Source: Croceitalea marina
GTDB taxonomy: Bacteria; Bacteroidota; Bacteroidia; Flavobacteriales; Flavobacteriaceae
Direction: 5' to 3'
NCBI RefSeq assembly: GCF_042684265.1
Contig: NZ_JBHULB010000007.1
Span: forward strand, 124,001-188,000
Length of the DNA stretch: 64,000 bases
The notes under the pieces are model-generated. The model made no database searches and was not told where the DNA came from. It saw only the letters and a list, made by a program, of their open reading frames with translations. A program made the translations under genes and the position numbers. Positions 61,803 to 64,000 of the stretch are shown in pieces. Each line of letters opens with the position of its first letter. The stretch's first letter is position 1.

Positions 61803-63185
61803 ATGGAAAATACTTGTAAAATTACCGATTTGATTTGCTTACCGGACACCAAACTACCCCGGGTGGTGGTGGTCGGTGGGGGTTTTGCAGGCCTTGCCTT
61901 GGTAGAAGGGCTAAAAAAGAGAAATGTGCAGGTCGTGTTGATAGACAAGAATAATTTTCATCAATTCCAGCCCCTGTTCTATCAGGTGGCCACCAGTGCA
62001 CTCGAACCCGACAGCATCGTATTCCCTATCAGAAAACAGATCAGCGGTTACAAGAATGTTCAATTCCGCCTGGCGGAAGTCGTAGAAATAGAGCCATCCC
62101 GAAACCTACTGTTTACGAACAAGGGCAAATTGACCTATGATTACCTGATTTTGGCTACAGGAACGACCACTAACTTTTTCGGACTTGAAAATGTGGAAAA
62201 AAATAGTTTGGGGATGAAGGATATCCGTGATTCCCTGAACATCCGCCACATGATGCTGCAAAACCTGGAACAGGCAGCGATTACCTGTGATGATGAAGAA
62301 CGCGATGCCCTGACCAATTTTGTGATCGTGGGCGGGGGTCCCGCAGGGGTTGAAATGGCAGGGGCCTTGGCAGAGTTTTGCAGGTACATCCTTCCAAAGG
62401 ACTATCCCGAATATCCCTCTTCAATTATGAAGATCTATTTGGTGGAAGCCATGGACGAGCTACTGGGAGCTATGTCCGATAAGGCCTCGGAAAAAACATT
62501 GGAGTACCTTAAAAATCTTGATGTTGAAGTTCTATTGAACGAAGCGGTCAGTGATTATGATGGCAAAGTAGTACAGACCAAGAGCGGTAAAATGCTATTG
62601 GCAAGAAACCTCGTCTGGACAGCAGGGGTCAAGGGACAATTTCCTAAGGGAATCAGCAAAGAGTCCATAGTAAAAGGGAATCGCTTAAAAACAAACGGGT
62701 ATTTACAGGTGGACGGCCATAAGAACATCTACGCCATTGGAGACATTGCCGCATTGATTTCTGAAGCTACGCCGAAAGGACATCCACAAGTAGCACAGAC
62801 AGCCATTCAACAAGGAAAATATCTTGCCGAAATGCTGACCGATCTAATCGATGACAAACCATCAAAACAGTTTAAATATAAGGATAAGGGATCGCTGGCT
62901 ACCGTTGGAAAACGAAGAGCGGTCGCCGATCTCGGTAAGCTCAAATTTGGTGGTTATTTTGCCTGGTTACTATGGTCCGTTGTACACCTGATGTCCATCA
63001 GTGGGTTTAGAAACAAACTGTTGGTAGGCTTTAATTGGGTCATAAGTTATTTTACCTATGAAAAGAGCAATAGGGTCATCATTAGGAATTTCAAACAAAG
63101 TTCCCATATAGACTCCCCATCGGATGAACAATTTGGAACATTGGAAAAGTCCGAAAATATGCAAAAAACAAAAATCGATGCTTAA
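61803..63185 (+). CDS. NAD(P)/FAD oxidoreductase, type-II NADH dehydrogenase-like
   Basis: 460 residues from ATG 61803; a TTG ten codons earlier is possible but weaker. It has two Rossmann dinucleotide sites, VVVVGGGFAGLALVEGL near residue 22 and FVIVGGGPAGVEMAGALAE near 180, with the NDH-2 feature FHQFQPLFYQVATSALEPD between them. The C-terminal part has DIAALISEATPKGHPQVAQ and an amphipathic end suited to membrane attachment. It probably passes electrons from NADH to quinone without pumping. The nhaA start overlaps its stop by 8 bases. Confidence 0.9.
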   Translation: MENTCKITDLICLPDTKLPRVVVVGGGFAGLALVEGLKKRNVQVVLIDKNNFHQFQPLFYQVATSALEPDSIVFPIRKQISGYKNVQFRLAEVVEIEPSRNLLFTNKGKLTYDYLILATGTTTNFFGLENVEKNSLGMKDIRDSLNIRHMMLQNLEQAAITCDDEERDALTNFVIVGGGPAGVEMAGALAEFCRYILPKDYPEYPSSIMKIYLVEAMDELLGAMSDKASEKTLEYLKNLDVEVLLNEAVSDYDGKVVQTKSGKMLLARNLVWTAGVKGQFPKGISKESIVKGNRLKTNGYLQVDGHKNIYAIGDIAALISEATPKGHPQVAQTAIQQGKYLAEMLTDLIDDKPSKQFKYKDKGSLATVGKRRAVADLGKLKFGGYFAWLLWSVVHLMSISGFRNKLLVGFNWVISYFTYEKSNRVIIRNFKQSSHIDSPSDEQFGTLEKSENMQKTKIDA

Positions 63186-64000
63186 AAACCGTAATGATAT
63201 AGGCATTCGAAAATTCTTTGGCCATTATGCCAAGGGACTCAACAACAGTGGGGTTGTTCTCTTTGTTACCGTGGTTATTGCAATGGTCTGGGCAAATTCG
63301 CCTTGGAAAGAGTTTTATACGCGTCTTATGCAAACGGATATCGGTTTTTACATCGCGGATTTTCGGTTATCGGAACCTTTGCTTTTGTGGATCAATGATG
63401 GGTTGATGGCACTTTTCTTTTTACAGGTCGGGCTAGAACTTAAACGGGAAATACTAGGAGGCAAACTTTCATCCCCCAAAAATGCGGTATTGCCCATAGG
63501 GGCTGCAATAGGTGGAATGGTGATCCCCGCCTTCATTTACTATTTGTTCAACGGTTCCGGGGAGGCTTCCCAAGGATGGGGCATTCCAATGGCCACCGAT
63601 ATTGCCTTTTCGTTGGGGGTCCTGGCACTTGTGGGGAAAAGATTGCCCACCGCTCTAAGGGTATTTTTGGTCACATTGGCAATCGTGGACGATCTGGGCG
63701 GTGTAATGGTCATCGCCTTATTTTATACTTCCGGTATTTCGGGAATGGATTTGCTCCACGGGCTGCTCTTCTTCGGACTTCTCATCATAGGAAATTTTGT
63801 TGGGGTAAGAAGCACTTGGTTTTATGCTATTATAGGAATAGGAGGCGTGTGGCTGGCCTTCTTTTTTTCCGGGGTGCACCCTACAATTGCAGGAATTCTT
63901 ACTGCTTTGGCAATTCCGGGTCGGGTAAAAATCAAAGAGGGAACCTTTCTAAAACGTTTGGACGCACTCCATAAAAGATTTCAGGAATCAAAGTCGATCA
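63178..64000 (+). CDS. nhaA: Na+/H+ antiporter NhaA, cut by the window end
   Basis: The frame opens at ATG 63178 inside the 3' end of the oxidoreductase gene and stays open to the last base, giving 274 visible residues of an estimated 390-450. NhaA signatures are present: ALFFLQVGLELKREILGG (about 78-95), MATDIAFSLG (D141) and LVTLAIVDDLGGV with the transport pair D171/D172. It exchanges cytoplasmic Na+ for protons. Overlapping start and stop mean translational coupling with the NDH-2-like gene. Only the N-terminal two thirds can be judged. Confidence 0.93.
   Translation, partial: MLKNRNDIGIRKFFGHYAKGLNNSGVVLFVTVVIAMVWANSPWKEFYTRLMQTDIGFYIADFRLSEPLLLWINDGLMALFFLQVGLELKREILGGKLSSPKNAVLPIGAAIGGMVIPAFIYYLFNGSGEASQGWGIPMATDIAFSLGVLALVGKRLPTALRVFLVTLAIVDDLGGVMVIALFYTSGISGMDLLHGLLFFGLLIIGNFVGVRSTWFYAIIGIGGVWLAFFFSGVHPTIAGILTALAIPGRVKIKEGTFLKRLDALHKRFQESKSI

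Noticed and set aside
63576..63974. A 132-residue Gly/Arg-rich frame at the right edge
   Set aside because: It is a shadow of the nhaA frame, which stays open from 63178 to the window end and carries the antiporter motifs.

Overview
The window looks like the chromosome of a marine-type member of the Flavobacteriaceae (Bacteroidota). The evidence is two SusC/SusD outer-membrane uptake pairs with FecR/ECF-sigma regulators and STN-domain SusC proteins, many short lipoproteins, a promoter of the TTTG-N19-TAnnTTTG type, weak Shine-Dalgarno sequences, and typical flavobacterial families (DUF3347, DUF2911, HYC_CC_PP, DUF6503, Haem_bd). No tRNA, rRNA, transposase, integrase or CRISPR array is visible.

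Region 1 (about 1-20.65 kb) is AT-rich and read entirely leftward. It is a copper (probably Cu(I)/Ag(I)) resistance island. In order of transcription it holds a HYC_CC_PP protein, a CusA-type RND pump, a TolC-type channel, a multicopper oxidase fused to a CopB-like barrel, two secreted DUF3347 proteins flanking a haem-binding-domain protein, an array of stem-loops, a small Cys-rich membrane protein, a K+ channel, an NTF2-like protein, a DUF2911 lipoprotein, a PepSY protein and a CusB-type adaptor ending in DUF3347. Then come a 59-aa membrane protein not previously called, an HMA-AraC regulator, a small RAPP-tailed protein, a TonB receptor with a lipoprotein, a membrane-anchored AraC regulator and a lipid-type methyltransferase.

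Region 2 (20.7-50.4 kb) is less AT-rich. It begins with a secreted unknown and a FecA-like TonB receptor with a good Bacteroidota promoter. Two copies of one module follow: an ECF sigma gene divergent from fecR, then an STN-SusC and a SusD. The two modules are separated by a fused membrane/spermidine-synthase protein and by repeats. The second module runs into a rightward cluster: a duplicated HMA protein with CCQYD motifs, a class-V PLP enzyme, a double amidohydrolase, a single amidohydrolase, an AGCS amino-acid symporter, an M14 carboxypeptidase and a DUF6503 protein. I infer that this is an uptake and breakdown pathway for a peptide-like, possibly metal-bound, substrate. Two of its three amidohydrolase domains have lost the first metal motif.

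Region 3 (50.4-64 kb) is a second metal and redox region. It contains a Rieske lipoprotein facing a paralogous HMA-AraC regulator. After them come two small c-type cytochromes around a porin, a prohibitin, a run of very small metal-ligand-rich proteins (Met-rich, His-tailed DUF2933-like, HMA, two SHOCT, DUF5676) and an AT-rich cassette with an atypical multicopper oxidase, an outer-membrane barrel and a membrane AlbA_2 protein. The window closes with a lycopene-cyclase-domain protein, a universal stress protein, an NDH-2-like oxidoreductase and a truncated NhaA.

Non-coding structure: four stem-loops with a shared architecture at 10.72-11.07 kb; a stem-loop at the same place ahead of both susC genes; a repeat of about 100 bp present near 30.6 and 56.4 kb; a possible MITE near 30.3-30.5 kb; and a 118-bp imperfect palindrome at 40.9 kb. 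I could run no computation or database search. Family names rest on motif recognition, and composition statements are by eye.
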